A stretch of DNA of 64,000 nt from the NCBI RefSeq assembly GCF_019059575.1, contig NW_024881562.1, positions 1,240,001-1,304,000 of the forward strand, read 5' to 3'. Origin of the DNA: Amphibalanus amphitrite (Eukaryota > Arthropoda > Thecostraca > Balanomorpha > Balanidae). How positions within the stretch are numbered: the stretch's first letter is position 1; every line of letters starts with the position of its first letter. A model generated the notes under the pieces. It was not told the DNA's origin and ran no database searches. It saw only the letters and a list, made by a program, of their open reading frames with translations. Shown piece by piece: positions 51,625 through 64,000 of this stretch. The position numbers and the translations under genes were made by a program.

Positions 51625-53182
51625 ATTGTGTTTTCTATGGGAGATCAAACCTGCGTTCCCGGGCAATTTTACAGAAGCTGGCTGAGATCGTGAGCGCATT
51701 GTATAAATTATCCCAATGGTGTTATTATGTGGAAGGTAGCCCCTGAAAGCCACGGCGACCATCATTTGTTAATGTCATAGTCATTGCTATGGCGACGGTC
51801 AGTGTCGCTCGGACGCTGGTATCTTATCGTTTGTTGTGACATATGTTACATGTACTCAAGGGTCATAAGCGGTACAAACATACACATAACTACAGTGGTG
51901 CGATCTCAGAGTGGAATGACTGTGCTTTTATTTGGCGGTGCTGATTGGTGAGCTTTCTTACGAGAAAAGAAGAATAATAATAATATAAGAATAACCAGTA
52001 ACCTCATAATATAAATCAGAAAAAGGAGCCAAAAAGTTATATTTAAAATTATCGAATATTTCGCTCCTGGAGCTTCGTCAGCGATAATTACAGAAAAACA
52101 TATACGTTTTTTTGAACCACAATTACAATTTACACAAATAGGCACAATTTGAAACCACAATTACCGCACTTAGCTAGTTATACGATAATCGATTATATAG
52201 GCTGTAGTTATCAGCCACGGACAAAATTACAAAAAAATTGGTGGATTTTGCATCAGTGCTCAAATTCTCATGGACATAAACTTCAATTATCATGGCCACA
52301 CTCTTGATCTAATTTCAACTTTTCACACACAATATTTTGGATAATAGACATTAAATAACATAAAATAAAACACAAATAGTATTTGGAAATTTTTGAACTC
52401 ATGTTTACGGCTATAAAGAAGGTACCTCAAATCACAAAATAACCAATCGAATTATTTCAATCAGACAGCCACTAAAGAAAACTCTGGACCGAGCAAAATA
52501 AACCGAACCATATGTCCCGATACAGACCCATGCACCTGTCACCCAATGCACTCTTATACTGATATACAGCCGTGAGCGGGAGCCTCAGACCACACTCACG
52601 GTTCGGCGGCCATGGTTGCTGCGGCTGGCTGTCGGTCGAGCTGTCTTCTATATCGCCCGCGCTGCGTCGTCCGTCGGTACCGGTCCGTGAGCGTCCTGCC
52701 TCCGTCACGGCGCTGCTGCGACTGCAGTACGGCCGCGCCTCCGGCCGACCACAGGTCAAGCAGGGCCATCGCAAGGTCGGCGGGCGGACTATGCGCGCGC
52801 AGCGCACACCCCCGTCCGCGCTGCGACCCGACCAGACTTTCCATTGAGGCGATGTGCGCCGCGGTATGTGCGCCACACACACACACACACACTGGCTACC
52901 GACCGTCGAGCGGTGGTGGTGGGGTCTGCGTGACAGAGGGATATGTGATGGGTGGGGTGGGCGGTAGTCTGCGCGCCGTCGACAAGGACCTGCCTGAGGG
53001 ACGGCTCCCCACTGCATTTCTCAGCGTGAGCTCCTATATAGAGCGAGGGCGCGGCATGAAGATGACGCAACGACTGACGCAACAGCAGAGTTTGTCTGTA
53101 GAAAATTAACGTTATGTCGTGACTTGACACACCGGAATCTGAAGAGATTGATTTTTCGTGAAAATGAGAAATGCACTACCTC
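51625..53182. other. intergenic; CpG-rich patch at 52570-53060
   Basis: AT-rich to about 52480, then CpG-rich DNA with a (CA)n run at 52876-52891 and CCTATATAGAGCG near 53034. It could be a promoter region, but no exon is supported. Confidence 0.35.
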
Positions 53183-54068
53183 TTAACCCTATTAGTGGCA
53201 GGGGGGGGGGGGTTGTTTTTATCCACCCCTCAGGTTTTTCGGGAATATCTCCGAAACCGCTGAAGCTACGATGCTGAAATTTTCTGACTTTTCCTAAAAC
53301 TAAATTGGGCACATTCCCTGAAAATTTCAAGTTCATAACTGTACCAGGGGCGGCTCCAGAGCACTGGGAATTGGGGGTCCTATTCGTGAAGCGAGTCAAT
53401 TGGGCGAAGATCACGATGCTGCACCAGTTTTACGAACAGTGAATGAAAGGTATCATGTGATAACATATACAAAGTTATTGTGCATCCTCTTTTGACACGT
53501 TTTTGCTATAATAGGCGGATCCAGGCGTCCAAAAAGGGGGTTATTTTTTACCTCCCAACATAGGTGCCCTGACACCGCCTATGCATGACCAATACAATTT
53601 TAGTCGTTCTCTCATAAGAAAATTGTAACATAACAAGACCATTGCCACCCTTTTTAGAAACAGTACCAACAAAAACCTTATTTACTATACTTATTGTGTA
53701 CCCCCAATCTCAATGATCTGTATCCGCCTATGATTTTTGAAAATGCATATTTTTAGGATCCATGTGAATTCCTGGTTCATTCTCTATCGATCGGCAAAAG
53801 TTGCGTTAAGATTGGTTCAGAAACCTGGCCGTGATAAACAGTCTAAAATGTATCTGCAATTTGCCCGTTTTTACCCCCCTCTACCCCCCTATTGACATTT
53901 TTTAATTTTTTTTTTTTTTAGAAATGTAGATCACGTTGAGCCAAATCGAATGCCGTTTGAATTTTGAAAATCGGCCGGCTAGATCTCGAGATATCAAGGG
54001 GGGTCGTAAACAGCCCCCCCCCTGCCACTAATATGGGGTAGCCAGGAGCCTGCCACTAATAGGGTTAA
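53183..54068 (+). mobile_element. TTAA element, family C (CCCTATTAGTGGCAG ends)
   Basis: TTAACCCTATTAGTGGCAGG is mirrored by CCTGCCACTAATAGGGTTAA; G- and C-runs lie inside both ends. The right end carries an extra partial CTGCCACTAATA copy. piggyBac-like TTAA plus CCC ends. Another element is nested inside. Confidence 0.82.
53507..53735. mobile_element. GGCGGATCCAG-type MITE nested in family C
   Basis: ATAGGCGGATCCAGG at 53511 faces CTGTATCCGCCTAT ending at 53732, an imperfect inverted pair like the hAT MITE at 60328. No exact target duplication found. Confidence 0.5.
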
Positions 54069-57000
54069 AAAGCTTTCAGTCAGTGGCGTCAGTAGATATG
54101 TATACGGATATTTGTACCGTGGATTACCCTCTCAGTTTTCACACACGAACCGAGTCTTAGTGCCAAACACACGGGTCAAAGTCCGTTGACTGATATTTCC
54201 AGCCGATATCGACCGGCTTTGCCCAGCGTCTGATGCATAATTATCTACTATGTATTTCAGACCCCATGAGACCCTGTTTTTCGGCGATAATTTTTTCAGT
54301 TTTTGTCTAATTGGCTTGAAATTTTGACATTAGACATTTCAGCTCAAGCGCCAATTTTCATCAATATGGTCTCTTAACAAAATGTCAATATTTAGAGCAC
54401 TTGTCATAGGCTCGTAATGCTAATTAGATTTTGCACCCGGATAGAGGCTCGTTCGCCACCGCAGCGGATTGGATGGGAGCGCTGGCCAATCACGTTGCGC
54501 CGGGCCCAACTAAACTCCGCCCACTGGCCGTGACCGCACTGGGTCTACGCAGGCTCAGTCGGCGGTAGCACCGCGGAGAGGTCGCACGGGGCCGCGCACT
54601 GGAAACATACATGGAATCGACAGGAAGTGTCTGAGCGAAAGCCTGCTCTTCATTTGGGGGAGTTGGTAACCGCTTCTCTCTTTTTGGAATATGAGCTTCG
54701 ATCCAGCTCAGAATATGAAGAATAATCATAATAAGGATATTAACCTCCCCAGAACCAACCTTAAATAGAGAGCTGAGTTATGCACTATCTGAATATCTGA
54801 ATGAATGTACATACATTCTGGCGCCTATCTCATGGTCAGGTCGTGCCACTATTCTGTCACCTATGACATCATGCGAAGCCTCTGCACTTACTCGAAAACA
54901 TCGATATTGGTTGGCTGCGTCAATCGCTGTTTCTGATTTGAGGACGCTGTTACCTTTGCAGAAAACAACAGAGTAGGATGCTGAGTCGCGAGCAGTTCCG
55001 ATTGCCTAAGACATCGCTCCACGAGCTGTGTTCGTAATTCGGGAAGCGTTGAGAAAGGAGCAGAAATGTGATGTGCGATTTATTGCGTATGGTAGAAATG
55101 TGACATCAGAATAAGGGAAACAAGCGCATACGCTAGTAAAGAAATCGCGTCTTTTTGTGAAACTGAAGTAACTTTTCAAGCTCTCCAATAGTGAGGCAGT
55201 AGGTTACTTACTTACAAGCTACAGGTATTTTAATTATTTGCAGTTCAACACGAAAGCCTGGGGTCAAGTCAGTCCGGTGACCTCAATCTAGCCAATTATA
55301 AAATGGGTTAGTTCTGAAGGTGTTCATGTTGCACCGCAATCGCATGAATCCATCTCAAGCATACGCATAAGCATAATATATTTCATATTGCAACCACACT
55401 TCTTAAATGCTATGGTGTAACTGTTTATCATGTCTTGCAAGTTTGACGTAGGCTGACCGACGTCTTGCATCAGTTCACAGTCAATTGACATCGACAGATT
55501 TTTTAAAGACGTTCAATCAAGAAAAAATGCAGTCACTAGCCCTGAACTTAGTATTAAAGTAGGTATATCTTTATTGATTGACATGGTGTAGGCTAATTTG
55601 CGATCAATGCAATAATGAAGGCTAGTGTGCTAATTACGAGCGCTAGTTTCTGTTGTATCGTTATTACTGCAACGGCAACCGCAAGGCAGCCACGTCCAAT
55701 GCGAGCCGCCCCGGCCCAGCATACGGCCTTGGGTCCGGCAGCTACTGCCCCGTCGGCTCCACGCATCCGACTGACCGGCCAAGGTCACCGCTCCGTCCGC
55801 CGGGAGGGCGGAGCTTAATGGTCACGTGTTTGTGACGTCACGCCTACGTACGGATAGCCTCTACTTCACTGACGGATTTACGGAGCTGATTTTAACATTA
55901 CGAGGCAACGACGAGTACCCTAAATTTTTATATTTTGTTAAACGACCATATCGACAAAAATTGGCGCTTGAGCTGAAATGTGCTTTGCGAAAATTTGAAG
56001 CCGATTGGATAAATATTAAAGAAATTATCGCCGAAAAACAGGGTCTCATAGGGTCTGAAATGCATAGTATGTATATTGTATATGGAGGTACTCGGTAAAT
56101 TCCCTGAGCTCATCAAAATTCGGCCGATAGCACGATGCACCTGCACGACAGTGAACACATACGGTGACAGGGACGGGTCCTGGGCTTTCAGCACACCTCT
56201 TCAGCAGATTGACGGCGATCTTCCTGCTGCAGGAAGTGGGGCCAGACGGGAAGATCTCAGCTACCTCAGCCACACTACCTCAGCTATTTAGCAAACCTGC
56301 AGCAGTGCGGCTGTTCCCCAGTGACCAATTTTCGCTGACCAATGGTCAAGGGGTTCGCTGAAGGTCTTGTCAGTCAAACGGTCGAGGCATGGTTCGGCAA
56401 TCGCCGTAGATTGCCCAGAAAGTAGTTACCGCCCCCTTTCTCTCATCCACTCGTCTGTTGACAAGGGCCTCTGCCACCGTTAATCTGGCGAAATGCAGTT
56501 GCACCGTAGCTTTCGGCGAATGAGATAAGACCCGGATGCCTTTCATGAATATCGACGGAACAGGAACAGGTAATGCCCCGCGAATGCTGATGCAACTGTC
56601 TCCTGCAATCGAGAGTGAGTAGATATTTTTCGGGGGAAAGCAGGAACTTAGAAATAGTTCAGCGTATGCAACTTTTTGCATGTTCGTAATGCGATTCGAC
56701 CAAAATTAGCAGATCCATCGACCGAGACAATGACTGTTAAATGAGCGTGGAACTTTAGCAATTAGCGCTACACTTTCATGATCCCAGATCCCTTGCTGGC
56801 TGCTGCAGCAGCTGCAGCCCAGCCCTTAGCGCACTGTAAAATTATTCAACTGAGGCCAGCCGCTAGTCCGACCCTTGGCACTCAGGTCTTCCCCGAATTC
56901 AGGGAGGAAGTTTCGTCACATATATTGCTAACGGTCAGTGACACGGGATGATGAAAACCACAACGTACTTGTAACTGTGCACTATAGCTTCAATGTCAAA

Positions 57001-57581
57001 CCTGCAACGAGATCCCTGAATTTCGCGTTGTTGAGTCGATTGCTAATTGAACTTATTTGATTGACGGTTGTATACGGACTGTTTAAAGCAGTTGCCGTGG
57101 TAGAGTTAGTGCCCCCATGGGAGCTGAATCACTGGAGGGGAGGGTCGCTTGCTCACCACCCCTGCCCTCTATTGACCGTCGCAATCTGTTATCTGGACCA
57201 CGCCTCCTTTTGATAGCGTCACATGACGAAACATTGGTCTTCCGCCGAGAGGGACAGTCCGTTCAATCTGTTGACGTTTCAGTGAAGAAGTAGATACAAA
57301 CGTATTAGGCAATGCTTGACTTACAAGAGTTAGACATGCTGCAATCTGATAAAAGTGGATACTTGATGTTAAAGTGTTTGTCAAGAATAAGATGTTCTTT
57401 GAAATGCTGATGATTGCTGCCTAATCGCCTCTTCAGAAATGTTCGTAATTCGTATACGAGTATATGATCTATCTGAAGGTGCGCCCGTATTCAAATATAT
57501 GTAGGACTAGGACTGTTAGAAGTGCAAGTTCAGGTGCGTTGCATTTTTTTTTGTAACGCATAATAGTATAAAAAAATACGT
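54069..57581. other. intergenic; an inverted pair of ~140-bp repeats
   Basis: 54250-54390 and 55945-56085 are diverged inverted copies sharing ATTGGCGCTTGAGCTGAAAT and CGCCGAAAAACAGGGTCTCA. GC-rich CCAAT-bearing DNA lies at 54460-54610 and a further GC-rich patch at 55680-55820. No gene recognised. Confidence 0.5.
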
Positions 57582-58653
57582 TTAACCCTCGCCGGCCGAG
57601 GGGAGGGGGGCGGGTGCCGCCCCCCCCCCATAGGGTTTTTCGCGATAGCTCCGAACACGCTGGCGATAGAGAGCTGAAACTTGGCATACCTGACCTTTGA
57701 TTCAAGCCGGATCTTTTGACACCAACCGCATTTTTGGGTCAGGTCAGGTCACTGACCTATGACGTCCTAAGTGAACCTCTGCACGGTTTTCAGATGTCGC
57801 AACTTCGCAACGCCCTCACTGCCAGAGGAGATGTCACAGCCTCACAGGGAAATGAAACTTGCAGGACATAGTATCCATTATGAGTCTCACAACTTGTATA
57901 TCTCGGATTTTTCCTAAAGGTCATATGAGGTCAGGTCATTTTCGTGATCTCACCATTATCAGTCAATGGGGAAAAATGAAAACTGCTATTCTGGCGCCGG
58001 GAACGATCTCCAACTATCTCAAGCACACGGAATCGTGATTTGATGCACTCCTTTGCACTCCTTTGCACTGCTTTGTTTTTACAATGTTGACCTTGCGTGA
58101 CGTCATGTATGACGTCATCAAGGTCATATTGGTTTTTCGTCAATAACTCTTGATCAAATTGAGCTAGCGAGTCGGGAAAGCCACCAATGGACTCAGGAAG
58201 ACCTGCCAAATCGAATGATATGCGACATGACCTCTTTTGACCAGCTTCGTGACCTGGGGGTGCTGACCTGACCTTGACCTGAGGTCAACACCCCAAGTTG
58301 ACCTGACCCAAACAAAAAGTATATCATTCGACGCGCCTGAGCGAGACGAACACGATGCTGCCAAAATCGCGGCTCTGCGGCCATTTTTTGCGAAGTTATT
58401 CACCAAAAACTGAACCGTACCTTGGGTCACTTGACCTGACCTCAGAGGTCACCGGTTGACCTAGGACCTTAAAATGGGTACCAATCGCTGCGTCTTGTAA
58501 CGGCGCACACGCTCGTTTTTTCCGCGACGCGCTAGCTCCACCAGGGGCGAAACGGCGAGGGGGGTCGTACCCACCCACCCCCCACCCCCCCCACCCCCCC
58601 CCCCCCCTCGGCCGGCGCGTATGTAGAAAACCAATAGGTCCGGCGAGGGTTAA
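57582..58653 (-). mobile_element. TTAA element, family A, copy 3
   Basis: Same ends as copies 1 and 2 in reverse orientation; 1072 bp, the extra length being mainly a longer C/A-rich run. TGACGTCA palindromes at 58098 and 58110. Slightly more diverged. Confidence 0.85.
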
Positions 58654-60327
58654 AATAAAACAAGTTCGCAAGCACTCATAAAACTGCGAAAAAGATATGA
58701 AAGGTCCTAACTCCTGACCTTTCCCCTGATGAACTTCGCCCCTTAGCCATAATTTCGCTTCAACCAGAACGGGACAGGGCTACGTCGGGCTATCGCGGTC
58801 AATGACGTCACTCGGAGTGCCCCCCGTCCCCAGCCCTCCACGGAGGGGAGGGGCACCTTATCTGTCGATAGCGTTGCAGACTTCAGACCGAACGTGCTAG
58901 TGCGGCCGCCCTTCCCCCTCTCTCCCATCCCTCGACCGTCTAGCGCGATCGACCGTCACCGGACGTAGCACTCGATGTGCGGGGAAGGAGAGTTACCACC
59001 AAGTGCAGCTGTGCACTGGATAGTAGGACTGCGATGTGGTCAAAGGCGACAGGCGTCGCCGACAAAGATAATTTTAACGGCTTTTTACGGCTTTTTAAAA
59101 GATGCTAACCGCTTATCGTTTTGTGACTTTGGAACCGGGTTAGAAGAGTGTGAGTGTGGGGAGGGCATGGTGGTCCGATTGTATGACACACCAAACGGGA
59201 GGAGTTTTACATGCAAAAGACCTCATTTATTTGTTTGTACGTTGACTTGTTGAACCATTAATGATGGTTTCACGAGGAAGAAAACATCGAATTTATGCAG
59301 CTTTCATTGCTTCCATGAGTCCTTACGTAAGCCTTTATTTTCCATTTACATTTGGTCTTCACTATCATCTACCTAGCTACACTCGACGTCATGCATCAAA
59401 TTCATTTCATTTGCACTGAATTTTACATCTAATCAGTCATGCGTTACGCCCATTTAATTCATTTAGGCAATAATTACTGCCATACGATGCAATAGGAAAA
59501 TAAAGAATGTCATGAGATCCTACACGCGTCTGCCGTCTCCTTTTGCAATGGAAACATCCCGCGCACGCTCGACTCTGGTTAACAGGGGCCCGCCCCCAGG
59601 ACCGACTCTGAATGAAGGGTCTGTTGGGGTCCCATTTCTGCTGACTGGGGCTCGGATATCCGCCCTGATGCTGGTCTCAGAACCGACCGGTCAGATCCTG
59701 CCGACAGCGATAGCGGTGATCCGCCGCTGCCGGATCCTGTCGGAGGGGGTCTGGGGGGTCTGGGGGGTCGGATAGAGGAGCAGGGCCAGACCACCCAGCT
59801 CCAGTGTCACGAGCGCAGACGATACGGCATTTGAACGGATGCCAGTACACTACATACCAGGCCGTTTCAGTGAGCTGATGAAATCCATCGGAAATGTTTA
59901 GTAGAACTGAAGAAGGCACAATAGAAAAGGACAAGACCAATAGTGAATAAAATATAGTTTATTGAACGCATAGATATATGCATTTCTCTGCATATTCAAC
60001 CCTTATATTTTCACTTGAGATATTTTGGTAGGTACCGTAATTCCTAGCCGGATATTTTTGTGGAACTGAGGAAAAGGCACATCCAGGGCGCCACCCACAT
60101 CCATGATCCATTTCCCCTCCTCAAAGGATCGCTCATGGCACCCTTTGACCGCAGTCCTGATGTTGACCTCAGAGCCTGGCCATGACCGGCAAAAGCGTCG
60201 ATCACGACGCGTGCATTTAGCAATGCTAGGCTCACGTTTCATCGGCTCCCACATCCCTCACCTGACCTGACCTGACCCAGTCTTTTCTGAGCTGAGCCTG
60301 AGCCTCCTCAATCTACTTTACTCCAAT
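58654..60327. other. intergenic, no gene recognised
   Basis: GC-rich at 58780-59000 and 59560-59800 (with GGGGTCTGGGGGGTCTG near 59746). Frames lack recognisable content. Confidence 0.4.
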
Positions 60328-60680
60328 CAGTGGCGGATCCAGGGGGGGCTATGGGGGCTGGCAGCCCCCACCCAAGGAAAACTGGCGCCACTGCGCCGAA
60401 GGCGCAGTGGCGCCAATTTTCAATTCGCAACTCATCGGAGTGCCGCATACTAGGACTAGGATGCAAAAATCAGTCGAATAACGTCGTTTCAGTACGCTCC
60501 GCACCGATATTTCCAATCGTGTGGTGTCACTTGACATACTGATCCTGGGCGCCTCTTGTCAGGGCCACTGGGCGCCAATATTTCAGCGCCAATACGATGC
60601 GACTATGGCGCCCATCCGGGGCGTGGCGCCCAATTATGACCTGCAGCCCCTCCCCAGTGAAAATCCTGGATCCGCCACTG
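60328..60680. mobile_element. hAT-type MITE, GTGGCGGATCCAGG family
   Basis: CAGTGGCGGATCCAGG is mirrored by CCTGGATCCGCCACTG; flanked by the perfect 8-bp duplication ACTCCAAT (60320-60327 and 60681-60688). The inside is rich in GGCGCC palindromes. 353 bp, no coding capacity. Confidence 0.88.
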
Positions 60681-63600
60681 ACTCCAATGGATGGTCTCAA
60701 TAGCCAGGTTGTCATCGTCTGGCTGGGTGGCGGTTGGCTAACAGCGCCACCTGACTCCATCACCGCGTCCTCTGACAGTGCTCTGCCGTGTTCTATCAGC
60801 ACTGTGCGCCAGCGTCAGTGGCTAGCGGCTGCACCAGCGCCATCTGTAGCCAGCAGCGGAAGGCAGGGTCGGTGGAGAGACTGGAAAGGCTGGTTCAGCC
60901 CTTTTCCGATTCAGCCGCACAGTTGGAGCCAGCTGAGCGTGGCGAACCGTATCCAGCACACAGAATCGGAAAGTTGCACCTGTAATGACCCTTTATGCCC
61001 CTGAGGTCATCTGAGGTCATGAAAGGCGTCTAACAGTTTTATTTCAATACTTTTGATAGGGACATGCTAGATAATGCTAGAGCGATGAAAACTCATCGGA
61101 TGTGTTCAGCTCAATTATACGAATCGGCTGGTGACCTTTTCGGTCAGGTCATGACCTTGACCTTAGGTGAAATTTTCAAAATAACCATTAAGATCAAATT
61201 TTAGTTCATTTAACACGTCTCGATGAGAGGAACACGATTCCGATAAAATCGATATAGTTAAAATTTTGAGTCAAAATTATTGCAAAACAGCATTTTCCGT
61301 AAAAATGTCAAATTTAGGAATTGCCCCTTGAATGCTGAGCCATTGATCTTAGCCGTAAACTCTGAGGCAGAATACTGAAGAACGATAAAATGCCTATTGA
61401 ATGTGCTTTTCTGCGGCACCGTAACTTTATTTGTTCCCAGGCTACGTGCCGATTTGTAAAAAAGGCAAAATATGATCTTTGATGACCTCTGGTGACCTGA
61501 CATTAAATGAAAACTTCTTAACTTACAAACAAAGACAACATTGTGCCATTACAGGCATACTACGTGTTGACAATAGTTTAGACGGCAGGTTCGTAGCTGT
61601 AGCGAACACAGTACTTGAAATACACACTGCGGTGAGTTAGTATTAAAAGGAACGAATGACGGCACGGTAGGAGATCCGTCTATTTTTTCTCGTCGGACGG
61701 AGAAATGCCACCGCCTCCCCTCCCTCCTCCCTCCCCCTCCCCGCCCGTCGGCGCGGCGGCGGCGGCGGCGCGCGCAGTGTGATCGATCTATGTGCGGCGT
61801 AACGTGTTCCCGCAGCCGGCGTTACTCGGCCGGTGTTACGGCCGCGTGTGACGCGACGGGAGTGTGACGCGTCACTCCTCTTCGGTTTAGCATCGCCGTG
61901 TTATCGCCGGTGAGTTCCTATTCAGGAGAGGGGCGTGGCATAGCCCTGGGCGTGGCCATGCGTGACCGCCGACCGGGGTCGGGTCGGAGCGCAGCTGCCA
62001 GGTCTCGGGGGCGGGAGGAGAGGGGAGGACAGACCCCCGCACCCCCTCTCCCAGCCAGCCGACCGTCGGCGGCGGCAGACGAGCCGGATGGAACTGGTTA
62101 GATCCGGTCCGAAGATGGCACAGGTGACACGTGGCAGGCGCACGTGCCGCGGGTAGCTCGAACGCCGTGTGTTTCATTTCATAAAGATGTAGGAAAAAAC
62201 ACAGTTTTAGATGAAACAAAGCATGTTTATTTTTGGTTTGGATATTTTATTCAAAACAATTAGCTGAGCTATATGGCAATGGGGATATTTCTGTCGGCCT
62301 GGCCTTGCAGCCGGTTTTGCGTGACACCCTGGATGTATATCCGGTGCATAACGATTGCACAGTGGGAAGTGCTGTATATTTTAGTGTATGGGTTATGTTT
62401 ATGTAGGGATAAGATAGATGGCAGCATAATTTGTCATCGTAAGTTACACTGCTCTACGCTCAGATGTCCAGTTCCAGACGCATTACACAGTGTAAATATT
62501 GCTAAAGTGCTTGAAAGAACTGCAGTCGGCGATGATGGAAGGCGAGGGGGGCGTCTTCCATCATCACCAGTTTCGTTTCACCAGGCGTCACCAGTTTCGG
62601 ATTCGGACGCGACGGTGCGGCAGGAGAGAGCTTGACAAGGAAAAAGTTTTTGTCTCATGCAGCCAACCAACACGACAAAACCTCATGCATTCTTTACGAG
62701 CGACAGCTTCATGACACATAGCTAGCGTGATGAAATGAAATTCTAGTTACATGAATAGAGCACATAGCACAAACTGCACCGCTTACTGCTTAGCCAGACT
62801 ATTCTCCATGCACAAATTAGCGGTTCAAATGACAAATATCCGCAGGTTGTTTGAAATAGATAAACTCTTTATCGTTATGAATTGTGTAAAAAGCAGCAGA
62901 ATAGGTATAGGCCTAAAAAGGCCATGTTTCGGTACTGAGGCTGATCACCTGGGCGGTTATTTCCAGGATTATTTTGCCACGTTATAATCAGTCCTTTGCA
63001 TATCAGCATTGGCTAAGGCTAGACTAAACTTTTTCATCATTCCGAGTGAATTCAGGCTCTCTTTGTTATCGACTTGGGCCCTGTCTTTTTTAATTGAACC
63101 AAGCTACATCGCTAGAAAATCCTTTCGGACATTGTCAGCTCTCAAGCCAATAAATTGATTGGTCCTTTTGTTTCGACATCTGACAGCTGACTGACTCAAT
63201 GCTCTAAAAACAAGCTGACTCTCTGAAGACCAGCATAGCACACTGATGTGATGTCATTTAGGACGTTCTCGAATAAGTGCACTAATACTTTCAAACTAGG
63301 ACTGCTCTCGGGGGCAGATGAGGTTTTTTAATTTATCGAACGAACGGAACATTTTAGACCGTCACATGGGCCCAAAAACGGTGTGGTACTTCTTATCTGT
63401 GTGGGGACTCATATGCAACAAGTCAAGGGTAGCTTTAGGTTGTATTGTTGGATCGGGACCGGGCTTTTATTTAGCATTAGCCGGCCGCCGCGTTTCCGTA
63501 CCCATCGTGCAGGAACTGGGGGCACCGTTCCAAGGAAAACTGCCGAGTCATGGCGACTGCCGGCACCTGAGACCCATTGTGTCACAAGCCTGTCAAACAC

Positions 63601-63722
63601 TGCTGGGGCCAGACTCTCAGCAACAGGTCATTGATATCTAAGTCTTGACTTTGATGGTATGGACATGGATGGTATGGAGTATGTCAGGAGCAGCCGGATG
63701 CCTAACTGGCTTAGGTATTAAC
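60681..63722. other. intergenic with one promoter-like exon
   Basis: Apart from the candidate first exon at 61720-61909, nothing is recognised. The frame at 63318-63641 has no recognisable product. Confidence 0.4.
61720..61909 (+). promoter_or_regulatory. possible promoter and untranslated first exon
   Basis: Very CpG-rich DNA with a CGG repeat (61755-61771) runs into TTATCGCCG and a perfect donor GTGAGT at 61910. This is the look of a housekeeping-gene 5' UTR exon whose coding exons would lie beyond the window on the + strand. Confidence 0.35.
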
Positions 63723-63984
63723 TAGAGATGTCAATCGGATACCAACTTTTTGGTATACCGATACCAAACCATTACCAACTTGGTATTTGGTAATTCAATC
63801 CTAATGTTTTTGGTATTTTGTTGGTATCATAAACCCTCACTAATGTATAAGATGCTAAGAAATCGGTAAAAAGTTGGTATTTCCCTCATTTTCCCAAGTT
63901 GGTTTGGTTTCGGTATTTTCCCGTGGTTTCGGTTGGTATTTGGTTTGGTATCGGTATTCCGATTTTCCGTAATTGACATCACTA
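63723..63984. mobile_element. hAT-type MITE rich in TTGGTAT
   Basis: TAGAGATGTCAATCGG faces CCGTAATTGACATCACTA; 8-bp duplication GTATTAAC at 63715-63722 and 63985-63992. The inside is filled with TTGGTAT/GGTATTT units. 262 bp. Confidence 0.82.
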
Positions 63985-64000
63985 GTATTAACTATTAACC

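Noticed and set aside
52472-53109. Long overlapping frames in the CpG-rich patch
   Set aside because: GC-rich DNA lacks stop codons on both strands; no protein family or splice sites support any of them.
55826-56098. 90-residue frame KRPYRQKLALELKCALRKFE
   Set aside because: The same DNA occurs inverted at 54250-54390 without an open frame, so this is a repeat and not a gene.
63318-63641. 107-residue frame near the right end
   Set aside because: No domain, splice pattern or family resemblance; overlapping frames in other registers are equally long.

Overview
This window is nuclear DNA of an invertebrate animal. It holds spliced genes with GT..AG introns, GC-rich exons in AT-richer surroundings, long pure microsatellites and very many small transposons. 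Gene content and codon use suggest an arthropod, possibly a crustacean such as a barnacle; that placement is inference. No bacterial-style operon, CRISPR array or intact tRNA/rRNA gene was seen.

Three host genes can be read. (1) A microtubule plus-end-binding EB1/MAPRE gene on the + strand: six coding exons from 9032 to 19069 give a 279-residue protein with a CH domain, an EBH domain and a C-terminal EEY. (2) A purine nucleoside phosphorylase gene (PNP copy 1) on the + strand: six coding exons from 21934 to 27012, 287 residues. (3) A second PNP gene (copy 2) on the - strand: exons from 44242 down to 39428, 292 residues. The two PNP genes converge tail to tail about 12.4 kb apart and share exon phases. 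Their exon 5 encodes identical protein with only three silent differences, while exon 4 differs at about a third of its residues, which suggests patchy gene conversion. Copy 2 keeps the usual phosphate/base-binding NAAGG motif; copy 1 has TATGG.

The rest is mostly a layered record of transposons. At least five small element families end in TTAA (piggyBac-like target); one, family A, has three near full-length copies (27545, 34384, 57582) and several decayed ones. hAT-type elements with perfect 8-bp target duplications lie at 7687, 49153, 50704, 60328 and 63723. TA-flanked elements lie at 22770 and 42842. Nests are clear: a ~4 kb inverted-repeat element splits another repeat at 187-4258; a hAT element carrying another hAT element splits a TTAA element at 48533-51624; and a young LTR retrotransposon with 107-bp LTRs splits a Penelope-like element at 35422-38150. 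A Penelope-like tail-to-head junction lies between two (TA)n tracts in EB1 intron 5, and a LINE 3' tail lies at 46351-46792.

Other structures worth a look are an element packed with palindromic CArG-box-like sequences (6070-7589), paired CRE palindromes inside every full family A copy, long complementary (CT)n and (GA)n tracts on either side of the last PNP1 exon, CCTGAC repeats next to 3' splice sites, and a module shared inside TTAA elements whose ends are unrelated.
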